A stretch of 64,000 nucleotides of DNA from Falsiroseomonas tokyonensis (GCF_019024325.1 NZ_JAFNJS010000003.1:599811-663810), one strand, 5' to 3'. Positions 10,213 through 19,325 are shown, counted from the stretch's first letter. A program made the numbers and translations. Notes: generated by a model not told the origin, from the sequence alone.

Positions 10213-11166
10213 TCAGTCTATTCCGGCCAGGCGGCGCAGAGCCGGCGAAAGCGGCGCGCCGGGCGCTTCCGGCAGGGGGCCGAGCAGCTGCGCGAAACGG
10301 TCCAGCTCCTCCATGCCGAAGGGCGTTACCGCCGTCTCCGGCTGGCGCGGGTGAAGCTCCGCCCAGCCCATGCGGCGCGCCATCAGGCGCTTGCCATAGG
10401 CAATCAGCAGCGGCAGGGCGCGGGACATGAAGACGACGATGGGCAGGATGGCGCGATGCAGCGCCTCCGCCCGCTCCGTTTCGCCGGCCGACCACAGGCG
10501 CCAGATCTCGACCTGCGCATCCACCAGCTCCGGCGCCGGAATCAGGCCCTGGCAGGAGCTGCGCAGATTGGTCGGCCATTCGATGCCGCCATGCCCGGCG
10601 AAGACGTCGCAGGTCTTCGCGGCCTCCCGCGCGAAGGCGCCGACGGAAACCGCCGGGCCTTCCGCCTTCATGAAGCGGATGTTCGGGTGGTTGCGATGCA
10701 GCGCGAGCAGCGCGTCGTTGGAGACGGAGACCTCCATATTCAGTGGATTGTTCTGCACGCCGACGGGCAGGGGCGATCGATCCGCCACCGCGCCCAGGAA
10801 GCGCAGGATCTCGCGCTCCGAAACGCCCTTCACCGGCGGCGGCTGCAGCACCACCCAGTCGGCGCCGCGGCGCTGCGCTTCGGCGATGAAGTCGAGCTGC
10901 CCATGGACCGAGACCTCGGCCACGGTCGCCATCAGCGGCACGCGCCCGCCGATGCGCGCCGCGGCCCAGCCGACCAGGTCGAGCCGTTCCTGGGTGGAAA
11001 GGCGGAAGACCTCCGTCACCAGTCCGAGCAGGGCAATGCCGTGGCAGCCGGCGGCCAGGCAGACATCGACCTGCCGCTCAAGCGCCGCACGGTCCAGCCG
11101 GCCGTCGGGACCGTAGAAGGCATAGAGAATGGGATGCACGCCTGACAGGCGAGGCAGCGGTGACAC
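10213..11166 (-). CDS. Dihydrodipicolinate synthase-family lyase/dehydratase
   Basis: A 317-residue TIM-barrel aldolase of the DapA/NanA/KDG family. The Schiff-base lysine is in IRFMKAEGP (about residue 165), preceded by VGVQNNPLN, where the family usually has YNxP. In this context it is more likely a catabolic dehydratase or aldolase for a keto-deoxy acid than lysine biosynthesis. The start is GTG 11166, with GGAGG about eight bases upstream. It is the first gene of the operon and is divergent from the IclR regulator across a perfect palindrome. Confidence 0.85.
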   Translation of the reverse strand: MSPLPRLSGVHPILYAFYGPDGRLDRAALERQVDVCLAAGCHGIALLGLVTEVFRLSTQERLDLVGWAAARIGGRVPLMATVAEVSVHGQLDFIAEAQRRGADWVVLQPPPVKGVSEREILRFLGAVADRSPLPVGVQNNPLNMEVSVSNDALLALHRNHPNIRFMKAEGPAVSVGAFAREAAKTCDVFAGHGGIEWPTNLRSSCQGLIPAPELVDAQVEIWRLWSAGETERAEALHRAILPIVVFMSRALPLLIAYGKRLMARRMGWAELHPRQPETAVTPFGMEELDRFAQLLGPLPEAPGAPLSPALRRLAGID

Positions 11167-11216
11167 GCGACGTTCCTCCGATGGCGCGGTTCTTTGCGCC
11201 TAGAGCCTTTTGCTTC

Positions 11217-11244
11217 TTGACAGAAGTTCCATTGAATGGAACTT
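11217..11244 (+). promoter_or_regulatory. IclR operator overlapping a promoter
   Basis: A perfect palindrome with 10-bp arms (AAGTTCCATT / AATGGAACTT) around a single G spans 11224-11244. TTGACA at 11217-11222 lies directly before it. The site sits between the divergent lyase operon and the IclR-family gene, and its arms resemble known IclR-type sites. Its position over the likely -35/-10 spacer suggests autorepression as well as control of the operon. Confidence 0.7.
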
Positions 11245-11251
11245 AGTTCTG

Positions 11252-12073
11252 ATGAATGCGAGCATGCCGCCGAAGCCCCCGGCGCGTCAACGATCTTCCG
11301 CGCCCGAACCGCCCAAGGGGGTCTTCGCGCGCCATATCGAGGTGCTGGCCGCCATCGCGGGGGCCGGGGCGCCGCTGCGCTTTGCCGACCTCGCCGCCGC
11401 CACCGGCCATTCCAAGGCGACGCTGCACCGCATCCTGGCCGCATTGGCGGAGGAGCGTCTGGTGCGCGCCGATCCGCGCGGCGGCTGGCGGCTTGGCCTG
11501 CGGCTGGTGGAATTCGCCAACCACGCCTGGGCGGGGCTCGACCTGCCCAGCGCCGCGGAGGAGGAGATGGCGGCGCTGCGGGACGCGACCGGGGAGACAG
11601 TGCGGCTGGCCGTGCTGCAGGGGGCGGAGATGCTCTACCTGGCGCAGGTCGATAGCCGAGAACCGGTCAGCTTCCGCCTGCGCGTCGGCGCACGTGGCCC
11701 GGCCTATTGCAGCGGCACCGGCAAGGCCGTGCTGGCCTTCCTGCCAGCCACGCGGCTTCGCGCGGTGCTGGATGGCCTGGTGCTGGAGCGGCACACGCCC
11801 CGGACGCTGGTGGACCGCGCCGCGCTGGAGGCGCATCTGGAGGCCGTGCGCGCGCGCGGCTTCGCGCTGGATGATGGCGAGCAGGCGGCGGAAGTGCGGA
11901 GCCTCGGCGCGCCGATCCTGGATCGCGGCGGAGAGGCCCTGGGCGCCATCAGCCTCACCGTGCCGGCCTTCCGCCTCTCACGCCAGGCGCTGCTCGCCCT
12001 GGCGCCGCAGGTGATCGCCGCCGCACAGCGCATCGCGACACGACTGCCGCCGGCGATGCGCGAGCCCGGGTGA
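11252..12073 (+). CDS. IclR-family transcriptional regulator
   Basis: A winged-helix regulator of about 273 residues. The N-terminal HTH covers roughly residues 25-85 (FADLAAATGHSKATLHRIL), followed by the IclR effector-binding domain. ATG 11252 begins MNASMPPKPP; an ATG at 11264 is also possible. No ribosome binding site precedes either and the promoter-operator ends only eight bases upstream, so translation may be leaderless. The upstream TTG frame would run into the operator. It probably controls the divergent lyase/TTT receptor/enolase operon in response to the substrate. Confidence 0.88.
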   Translation: MNASMPPKPPARQRSSAPEPPKGVFARHIEVLAAIAGAGAPLRFADLAAATGHSKATLHRILAALAEERLVRADPRGGWRLGLRLVEFANHAWAGLDLPSAAEEEMAALRDATGETVRLAVLQGAEMLYLAQVDSREPVSFRLRVGARGPAYCSGTGKAVLAFLPATRLRAVLDGLVLERHTPRTLVDRAALEAHLEAVRARGFALDDGEQAAEVRSLGAPILDRGGEALGAISLTVPAFRLSRQALLALAPQVIAAAQRIATRLPPAMREPG

Positions 12074-12129
12074 GGCGCGCGGTTCGATCAGGCTCTCCCT
12101 GTCGTCAAGCTGCAGCAGGACGCCCGCCT

Positions 12130-12441
12130 CGCTGCCAGGTGGAGGGATGGATCCTCGGTGTGGCAGGCGCCCTGGGCGCGATTCTCCGGCACGCGGTGGT
12201 CACGCCCCATGCCGGGCGTCTGACGAGCATCGACAACCGCCGCCTCGCGCGCGTCGCCAAGCTCGCCGGCGCGCCGGATGACAAGGCCGCGGGCCTCGAA
12301 CTGCACGCGCGCCTCAACCAGCCAGTCGCCGCCGGTGAGCCGCTGTTCACCGTGCACGCTGACAATGCGGGGGAACTCGACTACGCGCTCGCCTATGTGG
12401 CGGCCAATCCCGGTATCGTCACCGTGCGCGAAGACACATGA
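12130..12441 (+). pseudogene. deoA: 3' remnant of thymidine phosphorylase
   Basis: The frame encodes about 95 residues resembling the C-terminal domain of thymidine/AMP phosphorylase: GRLTSIDNRRLARVAKLAGA, a KAAG-LHARL stretch, then PLFTVHA and a LAYVAANP tail. The catalytic N-terminal 400 or so residues are missing and the frame upstream decays at once. The stop overlaps the start of the truncated PRPP synthetase by four bases (ATGA), the coupling expected of an intact deoA-prs pair. This is therefore the relic of a two-gene operon that lost both outer ends. Confidence 0.75.
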
Positions 12442-12965
12442 CCACCCAGCCCTTGCTCGTGCCGATGGAGACCGGTGATCCACTGGCGGCGCGCCTGGCC
12501 GCTGCGCTGTCGGCCGAACTCGGCACGCTGGAGACCCGGCGCTTTCCGGACGGTGAGACCTGGCTGCGCCACGCGAGCCGCCTCACCGGCCGGCGCGTGA
12601 TCCTGCTTGCCGCGCTCGACCGGCCGGACGCGAAGGCGCTGCCGCTGCTATTCGCCGCCGATGCGGCGCGAGAGCTTGGCGCTATCGAGGTCGGGCTGGT
12701 CGCGCCCTATCTGCCCTACATGCGTCAGGATCGTCGCTTCCGCGACGGCGAGGCCGTGACCTCGACCAGCTTCGCGGCGTTCCTCTCGCGCTGCGCAGTG
12801 ATGACCTCCATGGCGGGACATGCTCCTTCTGTCTGGGGGAAGATGACCATGCAGATCCACGCAGGACGTCCATACTTGGCGCCATTCACCGGCCTCGCAT
12901 TGGCGCATCGCTTCCGCCTGCTCATGGCGCTGTGTTTCGTCGTGCTCGCGATCATGCTGGGCTGA
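12438..12965 (+). pseudogene. prs: 5' remnant of ribose-phosphate pyrophosphokinase (PRPP synthetase)
   Basis: The first 119 residues match the N-terminal domain of PRPP synthetase, with RRFPDGETWLR and YLPYMRQDRRFRDGEAVTST, the ATP-binding region. At about base 12795 homology ends and the frame runs into an unrelated 56-residue tail with one hydrophobic helix (LLMALCFVVLAIML). The ribose-5-phosphate and pyrophosphate loops are absent, so it cannot be active. The tail from the ATG at 12849 could be a separate small membrane protein. Confidence 0.75.
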
Positions 12966-13135
12966 TCCACGTCACGATCGGCCTCGGCCCGATCTGGACC
13001 GTGCGAACGAGGTCGTAGGAGTTTGTCCACGGCAAAGGCCGCCGCCGGCACGAAGTCCATGTCGGTCAGGGGTGATGGAGGTCCAGGACTCCGACGGGTA
13101 CCGCGATCCAACCCAGAAAAGGAGGAACGCAGTCG

Positions 13136-13648
13136 ATGGGCACCAATGATCCGCGCGCCGCTGATGGGGGGCGGCAGGCAGAGCCGGCATCCGAAGGACC
13201 GCGGCCGGTTTTCTCGCTTTTCCTCGAAGACTTGCATGCAGAGCGGGTCGAGCGGGACCGCCGCAGCGAGGCCGCCGCGGTGGACGTCGCGCGACGCGAG
13301 CGTGACCAGCGGGCCGGCGACCGCGGACGCTTCGAGGCGCGCCGCCTGACCCACGCCGATCGCAACGCCATGCTCTCGAGGATCCAGGCGGCCTTCGAGA
13401 ATGAGCAGCGGGAAGTGATGCTGGTCTCCTTCCCGTCCGAATTCTGCACGGATGGCAGGCGGAAGATGAACAACCGGCTTTCGGACTGGCTGGACACGCT
13501 GCCGGGCGGCGCACAAGTCTTCGTCGAATTCTGGCGTGACGCCTTGCAGCCTGGCGGCTCCGGTCTCGGCGCACGGATCCTGACATTCCCGGGTGGGATG
13601 CCCGGCGACGTCGGCATCGTCGTCACCTGGCCGCAAGGCAGAGGCTGA
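13136..13648 (+). CDS. Hypothetical protein
   Basis: A 170-residue, mostly soluble protein of unknown family. The N-terminal third is Glu/Arg-rich and probably helical (RVERDRRSEAAAVDVARRER). The C-terminal part has a regular mix of secondary structure (EVMLVSFPSEFCTDGRRKMN, then LPGGAQVFVEFWRDALQPGG). It begins a few bases after AAAGGAGG, a strong ribosome binding site. Its stop overlaps the start of the desaturase (TGATG), so the two are translationally coupled and may act together. Confidence 0.65.
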   Translation: MGTNDPRAADGGRQAEPASEGPRPVFSLFLEDLHAERVERDRRSEAAAVDVARRERDQRAGDRGRFEARRLTHADRNAMLSRIQAAFENEQREVMLVSFPSEFCTDGRRKMNNRLSDWLDTLPGGAQVFVEFWRDALQPGGSGLGARILTFPGGMPGDVGIVVTWPQGRG

Positions 13649-14697
13649 TGCCGTCGGCCGCCGGCACCGACACTGACCAACCCGCGCCGGCGCGGGCCCG
13701 GTCCGATTGGCGCGATCTCAGAACGGTCGCCCTGCGCTTCCAGGAGGCATCGCCGCACGCCGCCGTGTTGCAGATCGCGACAACCTTCCCGCCGCTGCTT
13801 GCCCTGCTCGCGGGGATGCATGTCGGCCTCCGCCTGGGATGGTGGCCCGTTGTCGTCGTGCTTGCGCTCCCGGCGGCAGGTTTCGTGGTCCGGGTCTTCG
13901 CCCTCCAGCATGACTGCGGGCACGGTTCGTTGTTCCACTCCCGCCGCGTGAACGACGCGGTCGGCCGGCTCTGCTCCCTGTTCACCCTCACGCCGTACGG
14001 GAACTGGCGGCGGCAGCACGCAGCGCACCACGCGGTCTGGAACGACCTCGACCACCGGGACCGCGGAGCCGACATCTACTCGACCTGCACGACCGTCGCC
14101 GATTACCAGGCGTTGGGGCGGTGGCGGCGGCTGGGTTTCCGCACGGTGCGGCATCCGCTGGTTGCGCATTTGCTCCTGCCGCCGCTCGTTTTCCTCTTGC
14201 TCTACCGCATCCCCTTCGACACGCCGCCGGTCTGGCGCCGGGAACGGCTCGGCGTGCACCTGACGAACCTCGCGCTCGCCGCCAGCTATGGCGGCCTGTC
14301 TCTGATTCTGGGGTTCTGGCCGGTGATGACCGTGCTGCTCGCCGTGATGGTGCCGGCGAGTATCGCTGGCGTCTGGCTGTTCTCGGTGCAACATCGCTTC
14401 AAGGGCGTGCGTTGGCTCCGGCACGCGGCGTGGGACCCAGTCACGGCGTCGCTCGAGGGGAGCTCCTATCTGCGCCTGCCTCCGGTCCTGCGATGGTTCA
14501 CCGGCCGGCTCGGCTTCCACCACGTGCACCACCTGGCGCCGCGCATTCCGAACTACCGGCTGGAGGACTGCCATAACGCGCACCCGGCCTTCGCAGACGT
14601 GCACGTCCTCACACTGCGCGATGCTCTCTCCGCGCCGCGCTACGTGCTGTGGGACGAAGCCGCCGGACGCATGGTGACCTTCGCGGAGGTCGACTAG
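13648..14697 (+). CDS. Membrane fatty acid desaturase
   Basis: A 349-residue di-iron membrane desaturase. The three histidine boxes are present in order: HDCGHG (about residue 90), HAAHH (about 127) and HHVHH (about 292), with at least four transmembrane segments between them. It introduces double bonds into acyl chains of membrane lipids. It is coupled to the hypothetical gene upstream. DNA on both sides is rich in gene remnants, so this pair may be a transferred unit. Confidence 0.9.
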   Translation: MPSAAGTDTDQPAPARARSDWRDLRTVALRFQEASPHAAVLQIATTFPPLLALLAGMHVGLRLGWWPVVVVLALPAAGFVVRVFALQHDCGHGSLFHSRRVNDAVGRLCSLFTLTPYGNWRRQHAAHHAVWNDLDHRDRGADIYSTCTTVADYQALGRWRRLGFRTVRHPLVAHLLLPPLVFLLLYRIPFDTPPVWRRERLGVHLTNLALAASYGGLSLILGFWPVMTVLLAVMVPASIAGVWLFSVQHRFKGVRWLRHAAWDPVTASLEGSSYLRLPPVLRWFTGRLGFHHVHHLAPRIPNYRLEDCHNAHPAFADVHVLTLRDALSAPRYVLWDEAAGRMVTFAEVD

Positions 14698-14758
14698 GCG
14701 GCACGGCTTCGCCGCGCCGGTCCGGGTCGAGCTGCAGTGTCGCACGCGGCGGCAGGCG

Positions 14759-14986
14759 ATGTTCGCGCAGTTCGGCCGCTTCGCCCTGCGGGAGAACGAT
14801 ATTGCGGCTTTGATGCAGGAGGCGGACGACCTCGGCGCGGCGTTCGCCAGGGCGCTTGAGCACGAGCTCGCCGGAGACAAGCTGGTAGTGCGCGCCGGCA
14901 TCGGCTGGCGCCCTGGCGTCGTCGGGCATGCCCGCCGCCCGCGAGGCGCATCTCGTGAAGCCATCCCCGATGGCGCGCGTGGCTGA
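14759..14986 (+). pseudogene. Fragment of a GAF-domain sensor kinase
   Basis: The frame FGRFALRENDIAALMQEADD, continuing to LVVRAGIGWRPGVVGHA, resembles the start of the GAF domain found in many alphaproteobacterial sensor histidine kinases. Similarity also extends a little upstream in frame (ELQCRTRRQA). After GVVGHA the frame loses meaning and stops. No kinase core follows on this strand. It is probably the relic of a second sensor gene next to the intact hybrid kinase. The rest of 14698-15225 shows nothing I can name. Confidence 0.55.
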
Positions 14987-15225
14987 GAAGGTCCGGCAGA
15001 TGATCCGGTAACTCGACGAGCGTCGCGCAAGGCAGACAGCAGCAGTCCAGAGCATTTCCTTCCTGCGTGGCTACCTCTGCGATAAAGGGATTCGAATGAT
15101 CGGCCCCAACGCGCCCGCTAAGCGTAAGATTTGGTGGCGGCATTTTTGAAAGTGCTGCCGCTCCCAATGGGCAGCCGTCGGCGACAACTCCGGCGCAATG
15201 GCCACAAAGCGAATCCCGGTCAAGC

Positions 15226-16911
15226 CTAGGAAGCCGCTCCCGCCGCTCCGCTCCGATGCGCCAACAAGCGCGCCTCCACCCGCCGCGCCAGGGTGTCGAG
15301 ATCGAACGGCTTGTCGATCACCTCCATCCCTGGCGGCAGTGCCGTGCCGGCGTTGCCGGAGATGAACAGCACCGGCAGTCCCGGGACGCGTTCGCGCGCG
15401 GCCTCAGCCACCTGCTGCCCGTTCATGCCGTTCGGCAAGCCGACGTCGGTGACCATCAAGTCCGGGCGGGCACTTGCCAGGATGCGCAGCGCCTCCGGCC
15501 CATCCCGCGCCTCCAGCACCGTGTGGCCAAGCTCGCGCAGCCGGTCAGCTGCCGGCCCGCGGATTGCGTCCTGGTCTTCCACCAGCAGCACGGTCCCACC
15601 CGCGCCGGTCGGAGGGGGAGGCGCCGGCCCCGGCTGTATGTCCTCTGGCGTCGCGCCTTCATGCAGCGGCAGCAGGAGGCGGACCGTGGTGCCCCGCCCG
15701 GGCACGCTCTCGATCCGGGCCACTCCACCCAACTGCCGCGCGAAGCCCCAGACCTGGCTCAGCCCCAGCCCGGTGCCCTCGCCATGCGGCTTGGTGGTGA
15801 AGAACGGCTCGAACACCCGCGCCCGCACGTCCGAAGCCATACCGATCCCAGTGTCCGCGACCGTTACCACCACGTAGGGTCCCGCCCCAGCCTCACCGTC
15901 CGGGACGTCCGCCGCCGAGAGCCAAACGTCCTCCGTGCCAACCGTGAGCCGCCCGCCTTCCGGCATGGCGTCGCGCGCATTTATGCAGAGGTTCAGCAGA
16001 GCGCTTTCCAGCTCGCCCGCGTCGCACAGCACTCTCCCGGCGCCATCGCGCAGCCTCAGGTCCAGCATGATCCCGGGGCCGACTGTGCGGCGGATCAGGT
16101 CTGCCATCCCCGTGATCGATGCGTCCGCGTCGACCAACCTCGGGTCAAGCGGGCGGCGCCGCGCGAAGGCCAGCAGCCGCTGCGTCAGTCCGGCGGCTCG
16201 CGCGGCAGCGTCGCGCCCAGCGTCGATATAACGCGCCGCATCGTCCAGCCGTCCGGCCTGCATGCGTCGTCGCGCCATATCCAGCGCGCCGGTGACGCCC
16301 TGGAGCATGTTGTTGAAGTCGTGCGCGATGCCCCCGGTAAGTTGGCCAACCGCCTCCATCTTCTGCGCCTGCCGAAAACCATCCTCGGCCGTCATCATCT
16401 GGAACGTCCGCTCGGTGAACCTTGACTCCATCTCCTCACGGCCGCGCGTCAGCACCTCCTGGGTTCGGCGTTCCTCGGAAACGTCGCGTAACAGCACAAC
16501 GCCACCTGAAATTCGGCCCGCCTCATCACGAATCGGGCTGGCGGCAAACCAGCAGAAGAACCGGCGCCCGCTGGTCTGCACGATTTCAAGGACTTCATCC
16601 TCGACCACTTCGCCCTTCAGCACGGCACGCGCGCCAGGCCACTCCTCCGACGCGACCGGCCGGCCGTCGAGATGATATCGCTGATCGTCATCGCTATAGA
16701 TGCGGGTCGCCTTGTTGTGCGCCTGGTGGCCCCAAAGCTTGTCGAACATGGCGTTGCGAAACAGGATTTCGCCAGCGGTGCCAATGAACACGATGGCAAG
16801 CGGCGCTTGCTCGAGCACGGCGCGAAGCGGCGCGTCGCTGCCACCGGTCGGCCAGAGGTGACGATCCGCGAAGTCGTTCACTGCCAGAAGCCCGCAGAGC
16901 GGCGGCCCCAT
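15226..16911 (-). CDS. Hybrid sensor histidine kinase with receiver domain
   Basis: A cytoplasmic protein of about 561 residues. The order is a PAS domain (about 30-150), a dimerisation/phosphoacceptor segment with His197 in GGIAHDFNNML, a HATPase domain (NLCINARDAM, DTGIGM, GEGTGLGLS), and a C-terminal receiver (VLLVEDQDAI, DLMVTDVGLP). No transmembrane helix is seen. ATG 16911 is preferred: the open frame runs a further 139 codons upstream but that part has no protein-like pattern. No separate response regulator is adjacent. The Crp/Fnr gene is divergent, about 600 bp away. Confidence 0.85.
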   Translation of the reverse strand: MGPPLCGLLAVNDFADRHLWPTGGSDAPLRAVLEQAPLAIVFIGTAGEILFRNAMFDKLWGHQAHNKATRIYSDDDQRYHLDGRPVASEEWPGARAVLKGEVVEDEVLEIVQTSGRRFFCWFAASPIRDEAGRISGGVVLLRDVSEERRTQEVLTRGREEMESRFTERTFQMMTAEDGFRQAQKMEAVGQLTGGIAHDFNNMLQGVTGALDMARRRMQAGRLDDAARYIDAGRDAAARAAGLTQRLLAFARRRPLDPRLVDADASITGMADLIRRTVGPGIMLDLRLRDGAGRVLCDAGELESALLNLCINARDAMPEGGRLTVGTEDVWLSAADVPDGEAGAGPYVVVTVADTGIGMASDVRARVFEPFFTTKPHGEGTGLGLSQVWGFARQLGGVARIESVPGRGTTVRLLLPLHEGATPEDIQPGPAPPPPTGAGGTVLLVEDQDAIRGPAADRLRELGHTVLEARDGPEALRILASARPDLMVTDVGLPNGMNGQQVAEAARERVPGLPVLFISGNAGTALPPGMEVIDKPFDLDTLARRVEARLLAHRSGAAGAAS

Positions 16912-17478
16912 GTACGGATGTCGTGGACCGTGTGCCGAAGGTCGCAGTGGCCGGGGTTGTCCTGGGTCGGTTGCAAGTGGTGGCTTCTGTCGGCGAGCGC
17001 GAAGCCGCAGCAATGGCGCAGCGTGCGGGGTTGGACAGCGGCCAGACCAACGCCCACCACGGCGTCCGCAACGAGGTGGTTCACCATCTGTCGGGTCAGC
17101 AGTTGGCCCCGCTCGTCGGCAGGGTAGGACACTAGCCGGAGCTCCAGCGACAGCGGCGCCTCGGCTCCTGGGCGCCGGTCGGATGCTTCCGGCACTCCAA
17201 CACATCGACCGACAATTGTACTCAGCATCATCTGGCAGAAGGCCTGCATTAATTGGGCCCACACGGAAGCGTGTTTTGCCGCTGCTGTCTGTTGTTTCTC
17301 CAACGGACGGGCGCAACCGATCACGCAACCGCAGCGTTTGCTCGTTGGCCAGCCACAGGCTGGCGGAGAATTCTGCTCGGGGGCGGGGCAGCCGCTGCTG
17401 AAGCCGATGCCATCGGCTGGAGTGGCAAAGCCACGACCTCTGATATCAACGCTTTCCAGAATGCTGGCGCGAGAAATC
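16912..17478. other. Long intergenic region, no gene supported
   Basis: 567 bp between the hybrid kinase and the Crp/Fnr gene. Open frames exist on both strands but none has family motifs or a ribosome binding site. A+T rises towards the Crp/Fnr promoter near 17450. Degraded coding DNA is possible. Confidence 0.3.
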
Positions 17479-17492
17479 ATCTCTAAAGAGAT
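17479..17492 (+). promoter_or_regulatory. Palindrome upstream of the Crp/Fnr gene
   Basis: ATCTCT-AA-AGAGAT is a perfect inverted repeat 26 bp before the start codon, in an AT-rich promoter-like stretch. It may be an autoregulatory site. It does not match the Crp or Fnr consensus. Confidence 0.35.
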
Positions 17493-17518
17493 TCATTTAC
17501 GGCAAGGAATTAAATCTT

Positions 17519-18283
17519 ATGAAGGCGCCGCAGGTCGACAAGCTTTTACACAAAAATCAGCTTCTTGGCGCTTTCGAGCCTGATGTTCGGGCCAGGATCA
17601 TGCGCCGCATGGAGCCCGTGGAGATGAAGCTCGGAACAACGGTTTGCGAGGCGGGGGGTATATTAAGGCATGCGTATTTTCCAGAAGGGTGCGTTTTGTC
17701 GCTCCTGACCGTTTTGGAAAATGGGTCTGAAATCGAGTGCGCGAACATTGGGCGAGAGGGCGCATTTGGGATATTTGCAGCAATGTACAGCCGCGTTTCA
17801 TTCAATAGATGCACTGTCCAGCTTCAAGGGCCGATGGTGCGATGCGAGATTGAATTGCTGCGGGATGAATTCCAAAAAAGCAAACATTTGCAAGATCTTT
17901 TTGTAAGTTTTTCGGAGACGCTATTGTCGCAAGTGATGCAAACTGTGGCGTGCAACTCTCTCCACACCGTGGAGGAGCGACTGTGTCGGTGGCTCCTGAT
18001 GATGCATGATCGTGCAGAAGGAACCAAGCTGACCTACACGCATGAGTTTCTTGCGCGCATAATGGGAGCGAACCGGACATCGGTCACGCTGGCTGCTCAA
18101 TCTTTGCAAAATCAAGGTTTCATCAACTATCGGCGCGGTTTGATGCAGGTGGTGAATCGACCCGGCTTGGAGGCGGCGTCCTGCGAATGTTATGCGGTAG
18201 TGAAGAAACGGTTCGACGCGTTTCTGACGCCGCCATCAAGTGCTGCTCAGGAAACCAAGACTGGACGAGGCGGTACGCGGTAA
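17519..18283 (+). CDS. Crp/Fnr-family transcriptional regulator
   Basis: A 254-residue regulator with an N-terminal cyclic-nucleotide-binding-like beta-roll (about 20-145) and a C-terminal winged helix (about 160-235; recognition region FLARIMGANRTSVTLAAQSL). The sensor domain lacks the Fnr cysteine cluster, and the cAMP-binding motif is not evident, so the signal is unknown. AAGGA lies about ten bases before ATG 17519. Codon and base use are clearly less GC-rich than its neighbours (for example TTTGCAAAATCAAGGTTTCA), suggesting acquisition from another source. Confidence 0.85.
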   Translation: MKAPQVDKLLHKNQLLGAFEPDVRARIMRRMEPVEMKLGTTVCEAGGILRHAYFPEGCVLSLLTVLENGSEIECANIGREGAFGIFAAMYSRVSFNRCTVQLQGPMVRCEIELLRDEFQKSKHLQDLFVSFSETLLSQVMQTVACNSLHTVEERLCRWLLMMHDRAEGTKLTYTHEFLARIMGANRTSVTLAAQSLQNQGFINYRRGLMQVVNRPGLEAASCECYAVVKKRFDAFLTPPSSAAQETKTGRGGTR

Positions 18284-18812
18284 TCCTCGTATCTCACTCG
18301 GCATTGAGTGGCGAACCGTCAATTCCGCGGTGATTTAAAATTTAGGTTCTGGTTGCCTGGCGTATCCGGCTCTGCCAGGCCGAATGGCGGCGCTGTATTC
18401 CGGCCCTTCGATCCAGCAACCTGAGGGCCGCCTACCCGTCGCTTGTTCGCCCAGGTTCGCCCCAAACCGCCCACAGCTGCTGAAAAACGGCACCCTAACC
18501 CGGCCCCCAGGAACGAGTGTTCCGGGTAGGCGGCCCGGTGAGGGGGGTCATAAATGCCTGAGTTGGCTGGGGAAATTGGAGCAGCGGTGGGAACCCGATT
18601 CCAACCTTCTCTGGGCGGTGGGCGCTCAAGCGCCGTTGCCCTGAGGCTGCGCAAGCGCCGGGTCATGACGCGCTGGGCAGAAAGAGAGGCAGGTCTCGAT
18701 CGCTCGGCTGCGAGCCAAGATGTTGTCCGATCAGCCCGCCTGCCTTGGCGTCCGACCGCCGGCATGATTCGTATCGGGTGCGTCATCGCCGGCCTGGTGC
18801 CTGCCCCGCACT
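18284..18812. other. Intergenic region with a dispersed repeat
   Basis: 529 bp with no supported gene. It contains GC-rich inverted stretches and the repeat at 18559-18615 shared with 36.3 kb. The sequence may be an old insertion-element edge, but no transposase frame remains. Confidence 0.35.
18559..18615 (+). repeat. Dispersed repeat, copy A
   Basis: About 57 bp sharing roughly 75-80 percent identity by eye with 36255-36311, same orientation. The best core is TGGAGCAGCG-T-GGAACC, then TCCAACCTTC. Both copies lie in non-coding DNA beside accessory genes. Confidence 0.6.
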
Positions 18813-19325
18813 TTAGACCAGCCGCCGCAGCGCGTCGTCGTCGAAAGCCTCGCATGCGAGCTGCGCGCGATACGGGTCCCCCTCAAGCCCCAGCACCGCC
18901 GCGAAGGCAGGCTCGGTCTTCATACCCTGCCGCCGCCGATCCCTCACGCGGTCTCGAAGCGCCGTGCCGCCAATTCGCAGCAGCCCGGCCTCGATGCGAG
19001 CGTGCCGCCAGGCCATCTGCTGTTCGACCGGTTCGCCGGCGGCGAAGATCACGACCTCCCAGCCGCCGGCCTGGAAGCGCGCCACCAGCGGGCGGTACGC
19101 GCCGCGCCATTGCCACAACGCGAAGCCCGGCCAGCCGCAGCAGAGCGGCCAGAACACGGCGAGAAACGCATTGGGATCCGGCGCGTGGCAGGGGATGTCG
19201 AGGTCGCTGCCGGGCAGGTCGAGCCCGAGCGCCGGCGTGCCGGCGACCCGCGGATCGAAGGGATCGAGCCGCCGCGCCGGATCCAGGTGCCGCAAGACCT
19301 CCTGCCATGGCAGTCGCGCGACCAT
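18813..19325 (-). CDS. DUF4269-family protein
   Basis: A 170-residue protein resembling the DUF4269 group, which looks like a minimal nucleotidyltransferase fold. GTPALGLDLPGSDLDIPCH (about 29-47) gives the G-S-x-D-x-D style metal site. A second acid region and a helical C-terminus follow (FAAVLGLEGDPYRAQLACEAF). Biological role unknown; some relatives sit near toxin-antitoxin or accessory genes. It stands alone between the repeat-bearing gap and the AraC gene. Confidence 0.7.
   Translation of the reverse strand: MVARLPWQEVLRHLDPARRLDPFDPRVAGTPALGLDLPGSDLDIPCHAPDPNAFLAVFWPLCCGWPGFALWQWRGAYRPLVARFQAGGWEVVIFAAGEPVEQQMAWRHARIEAGLLRIGGTALRDRVRDRRRQGMKTEPAFAAVLGLEGDPYRAQLACEAFDDDALRRLV

Noticed and set aside
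13066..15030. 654-codon minus-strand frame
   Set aside because: It covers the desaturase, whose three histidine boxes are clear, and has no recognisable domain.
16878..17480. 200-codon minus-strand frame upstream of the hybrid kinase
   Set aside because: No ribosome binding site, mixed Cys/His-rich composition, and no family resemblance; left as an intergenic region.
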